NCBI GenBank assembly: GCA_017624085.1
Contig: JAGANU010000013.1
Location: 1 to 50,737 of the forward strand
DNA length: 50,737 nt
Origin: Coprococcus sp.
GTDB taxonomy: Bacteria; Bacillota_A; Clostridia; Lachnospirales; Lachnospiraceae
Direction: 5' to 3'
In this document: in pieces, positions 15,404 to 25,165 of the stretch
Numbering within the stretch: the first letter of the stretch is position 1
How the letters are laid out: each line of letters starts with the position of its first letter
The notes under the pieces: generated by a model
Databases searched by the model: none
The model's input: only the letters and a program-made list of their open reading frames with translations
What the model was told of the DNA's origin: nothing
Program-made: the position numbers and the translations under genes

Positions 15404-16093
15404 ATGGGAGAAATAATAACGGAAGTTACAATAAAGGAGCTCTATAACCTTGAGCAGACAAAGGCGGGAGAATTATTAGAAAGCGTTACCTATCCATGGG
15501 AGGCGCTTCCACTTATTAAGGATTTTGTGATTAAGCTTGGAAGCAGTCTTAGCACAGAGGAGTACAATCTGGTGGCTGAGAATGTGTGGATTCACAAGAC
15601 CTGCAAGGTGTACGGCACAGCTACAATTATTGGACCAGCCATAATTGGTGCTGGAACAGAGGTTAGACCGGGAGCATTTATCAGAGGCAGCGTGCTCGTG
15701 GGTGAAAACTGTGTCATTGGCAATTCAACAGAGCTTAAGAATGTAATTATCTTTAATAATGTTCAGGTTCCGCATTACAACTATGTGGGAGATTCCATCC
15801 TCGGCTATAAGTCCCATATGGGAGCCGGAAGCATTACATCAAATGTAAAATCGGACAAGACCTTGGTTCATGTAAAGGGTATATTGAAGGATAAGTCATT
15901 TGACATAGACACCGGACTTAAGAAGTTTGGAGCAATGCTTGGCGATAATGTTGAGGTTGGCTGTAACAGTGTGCTTAATCCCGGTACGGTGATTGGAAAA
16001 AACAGTAACATATATCCTGTTTCACGGGTCAGAGGCTATGTTCCGGCATGCTCAATTTTTAAGGATAAGAATGACATAGTACCAAAAAAATAG
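15404..16093 (+). CDS. GlmU-like left-handed beta-helix acyltransferase, no nucleotidyltransferase domain
   Basis: This 229-residue protein has about 60 N-terminal residues followed by hexapeptide repeats ([LIV]-G-x-x-x-x, for example TIIGPAIIGAGTEV) that build a left-handed beta-helix. It matches the C-terminal acetyltransferase half of GlmU: the VPHYNYVGDSILG motif with His124 corresponds to the catalytic histidine of GlmU, and GAGSITSNVK follows as in GlmU. The pyrophosphorylase half is missing. Such proteins are often annotated as UDP-GlcNAc pyrophosphorylase, which the sequence does not support. It probably transfers an acyl group to a sugar or sugar nucleotide, substrate unknown. AGGAGG at 15389-15394 fixes the start at 15404; an upstream in-frame ATG at 15356 lies inside topB. 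Confidence 0.82.
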   Translation: MGEIITEVTIKELYNLEQTKAGELLESVTYPWEALPLIKDFVIKLGSSLSTEEYNLVAENVWIHKTCKVYGTATIIGPAIIGAGTEVRPGAFIRGSVLVGENCVIGNSTELKNVIIFNNVQVPHYNYVGDSILGYKSHMGAGSITSNVKSDKTLVHVKGILKDKSFDIDTGLKKFGAMLGDNVEVGCNSVLNPGTVIGKNSNIYPVSRVRGYVPACSIFKDKNDIVPKK

Positions 16094-16113
16094 TGCTGTT
16101 TTCATGAGTAAAA

Positions 16114-16160
16114 AAACGGACAGATGCTTGTATATACTTGTTACATGCATTTGTCCGTTT
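16114..16160. terminator. Bidirectional terminator between convergent genes
   Basis: AAACGGACAGATGC (16114-16127) pairs with GCATTTGTCCGTTT (16147-16160) over 14 positions with one G-U pair, and the stem extends inwards. A-rich sequence lies on the left and T-rich on the right, so it can serve both the plus-strand acyltransferase gene and the minus-strand gene. Confidence 0.85.
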
Positions 16161-16168
16161 ATATTTTA

Positions 16169-16627
16169 TTACTGAACTACTGCGGTGCTTAGGGCTTCCT
16201 TTACGGAGGCAATCAGGAGCTTTGTAGTGTATGTATTATCACTTGATGGTACAATATCGTCTACAGAGGATATGTAGTGAAGCTGGGTATTGATTTCCTC
16301 AAGGGAGGTTTCAAGGAGGGGATACATTGTGGTTATTGATTCATCAAGCTGTTTGATTGAAACTTCAGCTATGTAGCCCTCATTTACTGTTACATTTACT
16401 GAAAGAGTGCTGTCTCCAAGGACGAGAGGTGCATTATATGTACCATCGTTGTAGAAGACAGTAGATGCCTTGGCGGATGCTGTCACACTTTTTTTCTTTT
16501 CAGCTTTATTGTTCTTATCCTTGAACATGAATATAATTATAACAATGAATACTATTATCAGAATCAGAAGTATTGCAGTGTATATCAGTTCTTTTGATTT
16601 TAGTACGATCAGCTTTGTAGATGACAT
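16169..16627 (-). CDS. Small membrane-anchored protein with FMN_bind-like domain
   Basis: The 152-residue protein has one N-terminal transmembrane helix (about 13-35), a Lys-rich stretch and a C-terminal domain of about 100 residues. That domain starts with a DGTYNAPLVLG segment and has an NEGYIAEVSI strand and a closing helix rich in Ala, the outline of FMN_bind domains that carry covalent flavin in RnfG and related redox proteins. The usual SGAT-S/T flavin-attachment motif is replaced by SSDNTYTTK, so flavin binding is doubtful. The domain should lie outside the membrane. The start is preceded on the minus strand by AAGGGAG. The gene is divergent from addB. It has no gene partner nearby that would explain its role. 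Confidence 0.6.
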   Translation of the reverse strand: MSSTKLIVLKSKELIYTAILLILIIVFIVIIIFMFKDKNNKAEKKKSVTASAKASTVFYNDGTYNAPLVLGDSTLSVNVTVNEGYIAEVSIKQLDESITTMYPLLETSLEEINTQLHYISSVDDIVPSSDNTYTTKLLIASVKEALSTAVVQ

Positions 16628-16748
16628 ATGTTTACTCCCTTTTTTTTATACATTTTATTCAGGGGAGATAATGATTATGTCATGAAAAGCTTATACATAA
16701 AAGAGAAATTTGGGCATATACAAAATAATGCCGGATGAGGAGGATTAT

Positions 16749-19700
16749 ATGTCTATTTTGTTTGTATTTGGACCTGCAGGTTCAGGAAAAACAGAATACC
16801 TGATAAAAACGCTTGTAGAAGAGGCAGCTAAGAACAGGGATGAGAACTATTTTTACATAGTGCCTGAGCAGTTTACTATGGAAGCACAGAGAGATATTGT
16901 ATCCATGCACAGCTTAAAAGGTACCATGAATATTGACGCCATAGGCTTTAACAGACTGGCGTACAGAGTGTTTGATGAGCTCCTCATAAATCCGGGACAG
17001 GTCCTTGAAGACTTTGGAAAGAGTATGCTCATAAAAAAGCTTATGATTGACCTGAAGGATGATCTGTTGGTGTATGGAAGCTACATAAACAAGATGGGCT
17101 TTGTTGATGAGATGAAATCAATGATGTCTGAGCTCTTTCAGTATGCCGTGAATAAAGACACAGCACGGGATGCTATGGATAGTCTTGACAAGGACAGCCT
17201 GACCTACAAAAAGCTTCATGATGTAAGTCTGATATATGACAGGTTTGAACAGTTTAGCCAAGAGGAGTCGTGTATAGTGGCAGAGCAGCTTACGGAACTT
17301 CTTGCAGATAATGTTGAAAGGTCCGGGCTGCTTGCCGGAAGCCATCTATATCTGGACGGGTTTACAGGCTTTACTCCGGTGCAGTTGAAGCTTATTGAAA
17401 AGCTTATGGAGCATTCGGCATCCATGACCTTTGCTTTTGATGCGGAGAGTGGTTGTATTGGCCTTAGTAAGCCGAAGGAGTATGAGCTTTTCAGATTGAC
17501 AAAGGAAACAGTGTCTTCACTTATAAAGCTTGCAGCTGCCCATGGACTTGAGGTAAAAGAGGATGCTTCCTTGTGTGGCAGAGGAAGGATTCCATATAGA
17601 TTCAAGAATAACAGGGAGCTTGCAGCCCTTGAGAAGAATATTTTCAGATATCCACACGGTCGGTATGAGGAGGACTGTGAGAATATTAGACTGATTATGG
17701 CGGACAACGTACCGGGAGAGGCGGAGTATGTTGCCAGAACAATAAGGGACATGGTAGCAGACGAAAAATGCGGGTACAGATATAAGGATTTTGCGGTAAT
17801 TGCCGGTGACCTTGAGGACGTGGCTCCTTACTATAAAAACGTGATGGAGCAATACAAGATTCCCGTATTTATTGATGCAAATGTTGAGCTGAAGGGAGAT
17901 CCTTGCTCTGATACATTAAGGGCATTTCTTGGGGTTATGTCTGATAACTTTTCCTTTGACAGCCTGTTCAGACTTTTAAAGTCACAGATGACGGGAATTG
18001 ATATTGATGATATTGAGAGCATAGAGAATTATGCATTAAAGCACAATATCAGAGGCTACAAGTCATGGCAGAGAGAGATTACAGATAAAAGAAACGCTTC
18101 CTATGGCGCAGAGATGGAATCGATCAGACAGCAGATAATTTCCCTGTTTTCTGAGGATTGTATACAGGTCTTTAAGCCTTATAGCCCTGCATCGAAGAAT
18201 ACGGCTTTAAGATATACAAAGGAGCTTTACCGTTTCCTTGACAGTATTTCTGTGTTTGAACGGCTTGAAGAGAAGAAAAGCGAGCTCTACAGCCTAAGCA
18301 GATGGGATGAAGGAGATGCCTATGGCCGAATATGCGACAAGCTTGTTGCGCTTTTTGACAAGATCGTAAACATACTTGGCGACTACAAGATGACGGTAAA
18401 GGAATATGCAGCCATCATGGAGGCCGGACTTAGCAGCATGGAGATTGGTATTGTGCCGCCTACTTATGACAGGGTTGTGGTTGGTGATATTACCAGATCA
18501 CGACTTAGTCATGTGAAGGTTGTATTTCTTACCGGAGTAAACGAAGGTAATATTCCAAAGCCTGCAAAAACAGGAAGGATACTGTCAAGCTACGACAGGG
18601 AAAAGCTTTCGAAGCTCGGTGTAAACCTTGCTCCCTCCGACAGAACCAATGCATATATTGAACAGTTTTACATTTACCAGATACTTACAAAACCATCCGA
18701 TATGGTACATATAGTATACAGGAATCAGGAAAGCGACGGAAAAGCAGCAAAGCCTTCATACCTTGTGGACAGAATAAAGAGCATTTTCCCAAAGCTTAAA
18801 TGTGCTCATTTTGAGCCGGGGCGCTTAATTCCGGTGACAAAGAATGGCGTTCTTTCATACCTGACAACCCTTATTAATGATGAAAATAGAACAGATGCTT
18901 GTGATATAAGAGAGCTGATGAGCGAAAAGGGCTATGCCATGGAGATAGAAGCCATAGACAGAGGCAGAGGTTACAGCAATATACCTAAGGAGCTTTCAGA
19001 GGATACGGTAAAGAACCTCTACGGCACTGAGCTTTCCTTAAGCGTGTCCAAGCTTGAGCAGTATGCAAAGTGTCAGTTCAGGTATTTCCTCACATATGGA
19101 CTTGGCCTTTTGGAGAGGGAGATCTGTGAGCTTAACCCTGCAAATGTAGGAACAATTCTTCATGAGACCTGTAAAAGGCTGTGCACCTACGTAAGGGACA
19201 AGAAGGCTAACGACTGGGAGAGCTTAGATGATGATACACTGTGCCGGGTGACCTCAGAAATACTTGACAAAAGCGCAGATGAAGTGGCGGGGGATTATTT
19301 TGAGGACAGCAACAGATCAGACTATATGAAAAAGCTTCTCCGGGACGTTTCAATCAGAACAGCAAAGACAATAAAGACGTATATCAGATGCGGAAAGCTT
19401 GTGCCTACAGGCTTCGAAAAGAAATTTAACACAGGAAGTGAATTTGATAATATTGAGGATTATTGCTTTAAGCTTGAAAATGGATTGACCATGAGTCTCA
19501 CCGGAGTGATTGACAGGGTTGACGAGTACATAGATGGAAATGACCTGTATTTCAAGATAGTGGATTACAAGTCCTCAGAATACACCATCGATAAGAACAA
19601 GATCCTGACAGGACTTACAATGCAGCTTATTACCTATGGTGCAGTTGCTTATGAGCTTGAAAAACGGAAATCATTAAGCTGTGACGACAGTGATATGAAT

Positions 19701-20462
19701 ATCCATATGGGTGGACTTTTTTATTACACCTTTGACAATCCATATATTGATATTTCAAAGCTTGGCGACATAGCAGATTACAACAGGGAACTCACAGGCT
19801 TTGAAACCAGTGTTCACACGAAATTCGGAAGCTTCGATGTAGATGCTTTTGAAAAGCTGATGCTGGAAGCTTCAAGACACACAGGAATATGCAGCAGCAA
19901 TGGGGCTGTTATGGATATTGTTGACAAGGATAGTGTCACTATAAAGAACAATCAGAGCTATGATGACGTGCTAATAAAGCAGCTCATTGATGCGAACAGA
20001 AGAAACATTGAAGGCTATGCCAAGGATATTTCAAGAGGGCACATAGATATCAATCCGGTAAATGACCAAGGGGTAAATGCCTGCACATACTGTAAATACA
20101 GACCAATATGCTGCTTTGATACAAAGTATGCGGACAACATGTACAGGAAATTGGACACCAAGGAGAAGGACAACTATGACAAGATGAGTCGGGATATAAC
20201 AGCCATTAAAAAAAGTCATGATGAATTAAAGAAAAAGCTGAAAAAAATTGATGAGACTATTGAAAAATTAAAGGCAAAATATGATGAAGCCAAGGAGACA
20301 GTAGAACAAAAAGGGGATAATGCAAAAGCAAGCCAGCTTCAAAAACTGGCAAGTGCAAAACAGAAGCTGGATGATGCGATTGATAATAAGAAACAGCTTC
20401 AGAAGGAAGAGAAGGAACTCATTGAAAAGAAGAAAGCTTTGGGGCTGAGCCAGACTCTTTAG
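16749..20462 (+). CDS. addB: AddB subunit of the AddAB helicase-nuclease
   Basis: AddB works with AddA to resect double-strand DNA ends for recombination. The 1237-residue protein has an N-terminal Walker A motif (GPAGSGKT, residues about 8-15), inactive helicase remnants in the middle, and a C-terminal RecB-type nuclease with KIVDYKSSEY. The iron-sulphur cluster ligands are present: Cys775, Cys1112, Cys1115 and Cys1121, with the same C-x2-C-x5-C spacing as in Bacillus AddB. After the cluster there is an extra tail of about 100 residues rich in Lys, Glu and Asp with a strong coiled-coil pattern. The start at 16749 is chosen because GAGGAGG precedes it; the upstream TTG at 16710 has no ribosome site. 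The addA gene follows after about 20 bases. Confidence 0.93.
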   Translation: MSILFVFGPAGSGKTEYLIKTLVEEAAKNRDENYFYIVPEQFTMEAQRDIVSMHSLKGTMNIDAIGFNRLAYRVFDELLINPGQVLEDFGKSMLIKKLMIDLKDDLLVYGSYINKMGFVDEMKSMMSELFQYAVNKDTARDAMDSLDKDSLTYKKLHDVSLIYDRFEQFSQEESCIVAEQLTELLADNVERSGLLAGSHLYLDGFTGFTPVQLKLIEKLMEHSASMTFAFDAESGCIGLSKPKEYELFRLTKETVSSLIKLAAAHGLEVKEDASLCGRGRIPYRFKNNRELAALEKNIFRYPHGRYEEDCENIRLIMADNVPGEAEYVARTIRDMVADEKCGYRYKDFAVIAGDLEDVAPYYKNVMEQYKIPVFIDANVELKGDPCSDTLRAFLGVMSDNFSFDSLFRLLKSQMTGIDIDDIESIENYALKHNIRGYKSWQREITDKRNASYGAEMESIRQQIISLFSEDCIQVFKPYSPASKNTALRYTKELYRFLDSISVFERLEEKKSELYSLSRWDEGDAYGRICDKLVALFDKIVNILGDYKMTVKEYAAIMEAGLSSMEIGIVPPTYDRVVVGDITRSRLSHVKVVFLTGVNEGNIPKPAKTGRILSSYDREKLSKLGVNLAPSDRTNAYIEQFYIYQILTKPSDMVHIVYRNQESDGKAAKPSYLVDRIKSIFPKLKCAHFEPGRLIPVTKNGVLSYLTTLINDENRTDACDIRELMSEKGYAMEIEAIDRGRGYSNIPKELSEDTVKNLYGTELSLSVSKLEQYAKCQFRYFLTYGLGLLEREICELNPANVGTILHETCKRLCTYVRDKKANDWESLDDDTLCRVTSEILDKSADEVAGDYFEDSNRSDYMKKLLRDVSIRTAKTIKTYIRCGKLVPTGFEKKFNTGSEFDNIEDYCFKLENGLTMSLTGVIDRVDEYIDGNDLYFKIVDYKSSEYTIDKNKILTGLTMQLITYGAVAYELEKRKSLSCDDSDMNIHMGGLFYYTFDNPYIDISKLGDIADYNRELTGFETSVHTKFGSFDVDAFEKLMLEASRHTGICSSNGAVMDIVDKDSVTIKNNQSYDDVLIKQLIDANRRNIEGYAKDISRGHIDINPVNDQGVNACTYCKYRPICCFDTKYADNMYRKLDTKEKDNYDKMSRDITAIKKSHDELKKKLKKIDETIEKLKAKYDEAKETVEQKGDNAKASQLQKLASAKQKLDDAIDNKKQLQKEEKELIEKKKALGLSQTL

Positions 20463-20485
20463 AATGTGTATAATACGAGGTGTTT

Positions 20486-23400
20486 ATGATGGAAGATACA
20501 AACGTCAAAGAAAATAAAATAGTCTGGACCGTTGAGCAGGAAAGAGTTATTGACACACGAAAGGGCAATATTCTTGTATCTGCTGCTGCAGGTTCAGGAA
20601 AGACAGCGGTGTTAGTTGAACGTATTGTAAATATGGTTACCGGAACAGATTCTAAGGGGAATAAGCTTGCATATTATGAACCCTGCGATGTTGATAAGCT
20701 TCTTGTTGTAACATTTACAAATGCAGCTGCGGCGCAGATGAAGGAGAAGATAGCCAAAGCCCTCCAGGCAAAAACGGATGACATGCAAAAAAAAGGGGAG
20801 CATGACGAGCATCTGATAAAGCAGAGTACCCTCATAGGACATGCGGATATTTGTACGATAGACAGCTTTTGTCTTAAGATCGTGAAGGAATACTTTGCAA
20901 GGGTTGATATCGATTCTGCCTTTGATATTGCGGATGATACTGAGATGAAGCTTATAAGGAAGGATGTGATGGATGCTGTATTTGAAAGCTGTTACAGTGA
21001 CATGGAGCTTGTACCGGGCTTTGAAAGGCTTGTAAGAACATTTGCGAAAAAAGAGCGTGATACGGAGCTGTCTGACATCATATTCAGAATTGAGAGGGTA
21101 ATATCCAGTTATCCTGAACCGGACGAATGGTTAAGTCAGGCAAAAAAAGCGTGGGATGCAGGAGGAGATATATATGACAGCCAGCTTGTCAAAAGCTTTG
21201 CCCTCCATGTTAGAAGACTTATAAACAGCAGCTTTGAAGGTGCAAAAAAATGTCTTGAATATGCCATATCTGCCAATGCGCCGGATAAGGTGATTGAGAA
21301 GCTGGACAAGGATATTGAGCTACTCACCCATCTGAAAAACAGCTGCGACAAAGCTTATGAGGACAAGAGCATTGATGCCGATTTATTTGAAATAAAGAGA
21401 ATATATGAATCTGAAATCAGGATAAAGGGAGTAAGCAAAGAGGTAGATGATAATGGTGATAAGCTTATTTATGCCTTTGACCCATTTTACAATATATTCG
21501 GAAAGACTTCCGAGGAGGCAAAAAACAGAATAAAGGCAGGCAGGCAGGAGTATATCGATTTACTGTCGGATGTCATAGAAAGTATTCCAAGTGAAGATGA
21601 GTATATCAAGCAGATAAAGATGATGGGCCCTGTTATGTGTACTCTTATTGATCTTACAAAGCTGTATATCAGTGAACTGATGAAGGTCAAGATGGATAAA
21701 AATCTGTTTGAATTTCATGATATTGAGCAGTTTGCCTACAGGATTCTGTGTGACGGAGTAAAGGATGGAAAACCTGTTCCTTCAAGGATAGGAAGGGAGG
21801 TATCTGAGAGATACAGGGAGATTCTTATTGATGAGTACCAGGACAGTAATTTCCTTCAGGAGTACATTCTCGGCAGCGTAGCAGGCTACGGAGCAGGCAT
21901 CGATAATACCTTTATGGTTGGTGATGTGAAGCAGAGTATATACAGATTCAGAATGGCAAGACCTGATTTGTTTATACATAAGTATGATACGTACAGCAGG
22001 ACAGATGACAACGCAAATGGTACATGCATTTTGCTAAACCGAAACTATAGAAGCGAAATAAATGTACTAAAAACAGTTAATACAATCTTTTCAAGAATCA
22101 TGAAAAGAGAGCTGGGTGATATCGAGTATGATGACAGAGTAAAGCTTAACTCAAGATATGCTGCTATGGAAGGGGATTCTTTCAAGGAGCCGGACAATGT
22201 GTCTCAGGGGTATCAGTCGGAGTTTGTTGTAATAACAAATGATATAGACAAGGTAGACCCTGACGGAATGTACAATGACAAAAATGTTGAGGCCTCGTAT
22301 ATTGCTTCCAGAATAAAGGAGATGGTGGAGGGACCTTCACCACTGTATATAACGGATGAAGGGAAAAAAAGAAAACTAAGGTATAGCGATATTGCCGTTT
22401 TGCTTAGAAGCGTAAGCGGAGCATCAGCTGAATATGAGAAGGCCTTTGAGGATGCGCACATTCCGCTTTACATTGACAGCGAGGACGGATATTTCGCTGC
22501 CCCTGAGGTAAGCACCTTGATTTGCATGCTATCGGTTATAGACAACTCATATATTGATTATGATTTAGCTGCAGTACTTAGATCTCCACTTGTTGGTCTC
22601 GATGAGGAGCAGCTTGCACAGATTGTCGGAGAGTACAGACAAAGATATGAGCTAGAAGGCACAGATTACAACAAGAGACTGTATGATAAAATAGTAGATT
22701 ACATTGAAGTGCACACGGAAGCTGTAAAGGATGATGATAAAGACAGCGAAGCTGACGGTGATGGCGCAAAAAAAATAATGGATAAGCTTTTGGCTTTTGA
22801 CAAGCTCCTTTTGTATCTGAAGAAGAATAAGAACTACATGTCCATAAGCGACATCATACGATATGTGCTTGATAGTACCGGTTTTTACTGGTTCTGTGGA
22901 GCGAGGGCAATGGGCAGGCGAAGACAGGCGAATATTGATATGCTTATTAAAAAGGCTGATGACTTTGAGAAAAACAGCAAGGGTGTATTTAACTTTATCA
23001 GATATATCGGAGAGCTTAGAACCAACGATTTAGACTTTGCTGAGGCAGAGATGATTGGAGAGAACGATGATGTAGTCAGGGTTATGACCATGCACAAGAG
23101 TAAGGGACTGGAGTTTCCGGTTGTATTTGCAGCAGGACTTGGAAAGTCATTCTTTAAAAAGGATTTAAGCAAGGGCGTGCTTATTCACCAGGATTATTAT
23201 CTGGCGTGCAATCTTATTGATCCTGATTCCCATGTGAAGAAGGATTCATTTGTAAAGAAGATGATGAAGGAGATAATGCTTACAGAGCTTTACTCAGAGG
23301 AGCTTCGTGTGTTATATGTAGCGCTGACAAGGGCAAAGGAGAAGCTCATTATGACATCCTGCTTTGAATCGGATGACAAGGAGCATGCTAAATGGTCTGC

Positions 23401-24337
23401 CGTTTCTTCCATAAGCACGGCCTCCTACGGGGAAATAATGAGTGCAGATTGTCCTGCAACATGGATTTATCCTGCTGTTTGTTCATGTGACACCTATGCG
23501 CAGGTAAAAGAGGTGAAATGTGATGACTTTGTGGAGGGTGCTTCCCAGGGTGCAATAAGGATTAAAGGCTTTGTAGCTGCCAAGGAGAAGGAGTCTTCTG
23601 AGTATAAGAACGACGAAAAGCTGCTTGCCGATATTAGGAAGGGACTGGAATTTGAATATAGACATAAAATGTCCGGGTTAAAGAGTAAGATGTCCATTAC
23701 TGAGGTAAAGAAGCTTCAGGCAAAGGGGGAGGAGTTTGACCCGGGAATCAGGACCGGTAAAAATTATGAGAAGAGAAAGGATTTTCCGGTTCCGTCATTT
23801 TTGTGCCAGAAGGAGAGTGTATATGGAAATGATATAGGAACAATATATCATAAGATAATGGAGCTTATTGATTTTGCGGATACATCTCTTCAAGGTGTAC
23901 AAAAAGCTGTTTCAGGTGTGTTTGGGCTGGGCCTTTTTGACAAGGTATATGAAAAGCATATTTATCCGGAAAAGATTAAACGTATGCTTGAAAGCCCTCT
24001 GGGAAGGAGAATGGCTGCGGCAGAGGCAAGAAATGAGCTTTACAGGGAAAAACAGTTTTACATGCTGATGAAGCCAGATGAAATAATACCTTCCCTAAAA
24101 GGCTTTGATGATGAGAATATAGTAGTTCAGGGAATTATCGACGGATATTTTATCGAGGATGGCGAGATTGTGGTTATGGACTACAAGACAGATACGATAA
24201 AAAAAGAATCTGAGCTTGCAGACAGACACAGAGTTCAGATAGATATGTATGCCTGGGTCCTTGAGCGTCTTACAGGTCTTAAGGTGAAGGAAAAGTATCT
24301 TTATTCCTTCTGCCTTGATACAACAGTAAACTTGTAA
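20486..24337 (+). CDS. addA: AddA helicase-nuclease subunit
   Basis: AddA is the active SF1A (UvrD-like) 3'-5' helicase plus one nuclease of the AddAB complex. The protein of about 1283 residues shows motif I AAAGSGKT near its N-terminus, motif Ia VTFTNAAAAQM, motif II LIDEYQDSN, motif III GDVKQSIYRFR, motif V MTMHKSKGLEFPVV and motif VI LYVALTRAKEK. The C-terminal RecB-type nuclease carries VVMDYKTD followed by the QIDMY helix. Everything needed for helicase and nuclease activity is present. Two ATGs stand side by side at 20486 and 20489 after a weak GAGG site; either may be the start. The gene is directly downstream of addB and presumably shares its mRNA. Confidence 0.95.
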   Translation: MMEDTNVKENKIVWTVEQERVIDTRKGNILVSAAAGSGKTAVLVERIVNMVTGTDSKGNKLAYYEPCDVDKLLVVTFTNAAAAQMKEKIAKALQAKTDDMQKKGEHDEHLIKQSTLIGHADICTIDSFCLKIVKEYFARVDIDSAFDIADDTEMKLIRKDVMDAVFESCYSDMELVPGFERLVRTFAKKERDTELSDIIFRIERVISSYPEPDEWLSQAKKAWDAGGDIYDSQLVKSFALHVRRLINSSFEGAKKCLEYAISANAPDKVIEKLDKDIELLTHLKNSCDKAYEDKSIDADLFEIKRIYESEIRIKGVSKEVDDNGDKLIYAFDPFYNIFGKTSEEAKNRIKAGRQEYIDLLSDVIESIPSEDEYIKQIKMMGPVMCTLIDLTKLYISELMKVKMDKNLFEFHDIEQFAYRILCDGVKDGKPVPSRIGREVSERYREILIDEYQDSNFLQEYILGSVAGYGAGIDNTFMVGDVKQSIYRFRMARPDLFIHKYDTYSRTDDNANGTCILLNRNYRSEINVLKTVNTIFSRIMKRELGDIEYDDRVKLNSRYAAMEGDSFKEPDNVSQGYQSEFVVITNDIDKVDPDGMYNDKNVEASYIASRIKEMVEGPSPLYITDEGKKRKLRYSDIAVLLRSVSGASAEYEKAFEDAHIPLYIDSEDGYFAAPEVSTLICMLSVIDNSYIDYDLAAVLRSPLVGLDEEQLAQIVGEYRQRYELEGTDYNKRLYDKIVDYIEVHTEAVKDDDKDSEADGDGAKKIMDKLLAFDKLLLYLKKNKNYMSISDIIRYVLDSTGFYWFCGARAMGRRRQANIDMLIKKADDFEKNSKGVFNFIRYIGELRTNDLDFAEAEMIGENDDVVRVMTMHKSKGLEFPVVFAAGLGKSFFKKDLSKGVLIHQDYYLACNLIDPDSHVKKDSFVKKMMKEIMLTELYSEELRVLYVALTRAKEKLIMTSCFESDDKEHAKWSAVSSISTASYGEIMSADCPATWIYPAVCSCDTYAQVKEVKCDDFVEGASQGAIRIKGFVAAKEKESSEYKNDEKLLADIRKGLEFEYRHKMSGLKSKMSITEVKKLQAKGEEFDPGIRTGKNYEKRKDFPVPSFLCQKESVYGNDIGTIYHKIMELIDFADTSLQGVQKAVSGVFGLGLFDKVYEKHIYPEKIKRMLESPLGRRMAAAEARNELYREKQFYMLMKPDEIIPSLKGFDDENIVVQGIIDGYFIEDGEIVVMDYKTDTIKKESELADRHRVQIDMYAWVLERLTGLKVKEKYLYSFCLDTTVNL

Positions 24338-24360
24338 ACAGCATAGCAAATTGTTATAAT
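24332..24360 (+). promoter_or_regulatory. Promoter for the ABC transporter genes
   Basis: TTGTAA (24332-24337, overlapping the addA stop codon) and a perfect TATAAT (24355-24360) are 17 bases apart, with TG one base before the -10. Transcription would start near 24367, inside the hairpin at 24363-24401. Confidence 0.65.
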
Positions 24361-24362
24361 GG

Positions 24363-24401
24363 TAGGTGGCGTACTGACGATTATGGTTAGTATGCCACCT
24401 A
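24363..24401 (+). terminator. 16-bp hairpin after addA, overlapping a transcription start
   Basis: TAGGTGGCGTACTGAC (24363-24378) pairs with GTTAGTATGCCACCTA (24386-24401), with G-U pairs and a 7-base loop. It could end the addAB transcript, but only a weak T-rich tail follows. It also begins at the predicted start of the ABC-transporter mRNA, so it may be a stabilising 5' stem-loop of that mRNA. Confidence 0.5.
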
Positions 24402-24445
24402 ATGTAATTTATGGGGATTATGATTGTATATAGAAAGGGACAGGT

Positions 24446-25165
24446 ATGATCGTTGCAGAAAAACTTAAAAAGGTATATGGTGAGGATTTTGTGTCTGTAG
24501 ATGAGCTGAGCTTTCATATTAACAGGGGAGAAATTGTAGGCTTTGTAGGACAAAACGGAGCAGGAAAAACAACCACCATAAAGATGCTTACAGGGATTCT
24601 TATGCCTACCGGCGGAAGGGTTGTAATAGATGGCCATGACATGGCAAAGGAGCCTATGGAAGCGAAAAAGTCAATTGGCTACATAGCGGATAATCCTGAC
24701 ATATTCCTGCGACTTACCGGTATGGAATATGCGAATTTTATTGCAGATATCTATATGGTGCCGGAGAAGGAAAGAAAGGAACGCATACTTTCCCTTGCAA
24801 AGAGATTCGACATGGAAGACAGCCTTTCAAAGCCTATGGTCAGCTATTCCCATGGAATGAGACAGAAGATGATGGTGATTGCAGCGCTGGTTCACAATCC
24901 TCCTGTATGGATTTTGGACGAGCCTATGACCGGTCTTGATCCCAGTGCGGCATACGAGCTTAAGAAAATGATGAGGGAGCATGCAGATGCCGGAAACTGT
25001 GTTTTTTTCTCAACACATGTGCTTGAGGTGGCAGAGAAGCTGTGCGATAAAATAATTATAATAAAAAAGGGTCACGATATATACCAGGGCACTCTTGAAG
25101 AGCTTGTTACCATGCATAGCAACAAATCACTTGAGGAAATATTTGTGGAGATGACGCATGAATAA
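24446..25165 (+). CDS. ABC transporter ATP-binding protein
   Basis: This 239-residue protein is the ATPase of an export-type ABC transporter. It has Walker A GQNGAGKTT (about residues 35-43), the signature SYSHGMRQK, Walker B WILDEPMTGLDP and a switch histidine in STHVLE. The profile is that of ABC-2/bacitracin-like or gliding-motility-type ATPases. Its reading frame overlaps the permease gene by eight bases, a usual sign of a coupled pair. No substrate can be assigned. Confidence 0.9.
   Translation: MIVAEKLKKVYGEDFVSVDELSFHINRGEIVGFVGQNGAGKTTTIKMLTGILMPTGGRVVIDGHDMAKEPMEAKKSIGYIADNPDIFLRLTGMEYANFIADIYMVPEKERKERILSLAKRFDMEDSLSKPMVSYSHGMRQKMMVIAALVHNPPVWILDEPMTGLDPSAAYELKKMMREHADAGNCVFFSTHVLEVAEKLCDKIIIIKKGHDIYQGTLEELVTMHSNKSLEEIFVEMTHE

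Noticed and set aside
24095..24637. Minus-strand frame of 180 codons
   Set aside because: It crosses the end of addA, a promoter and the start of the ABC ATPase gene on the opposite strand; composition is that of an antisense shadow.
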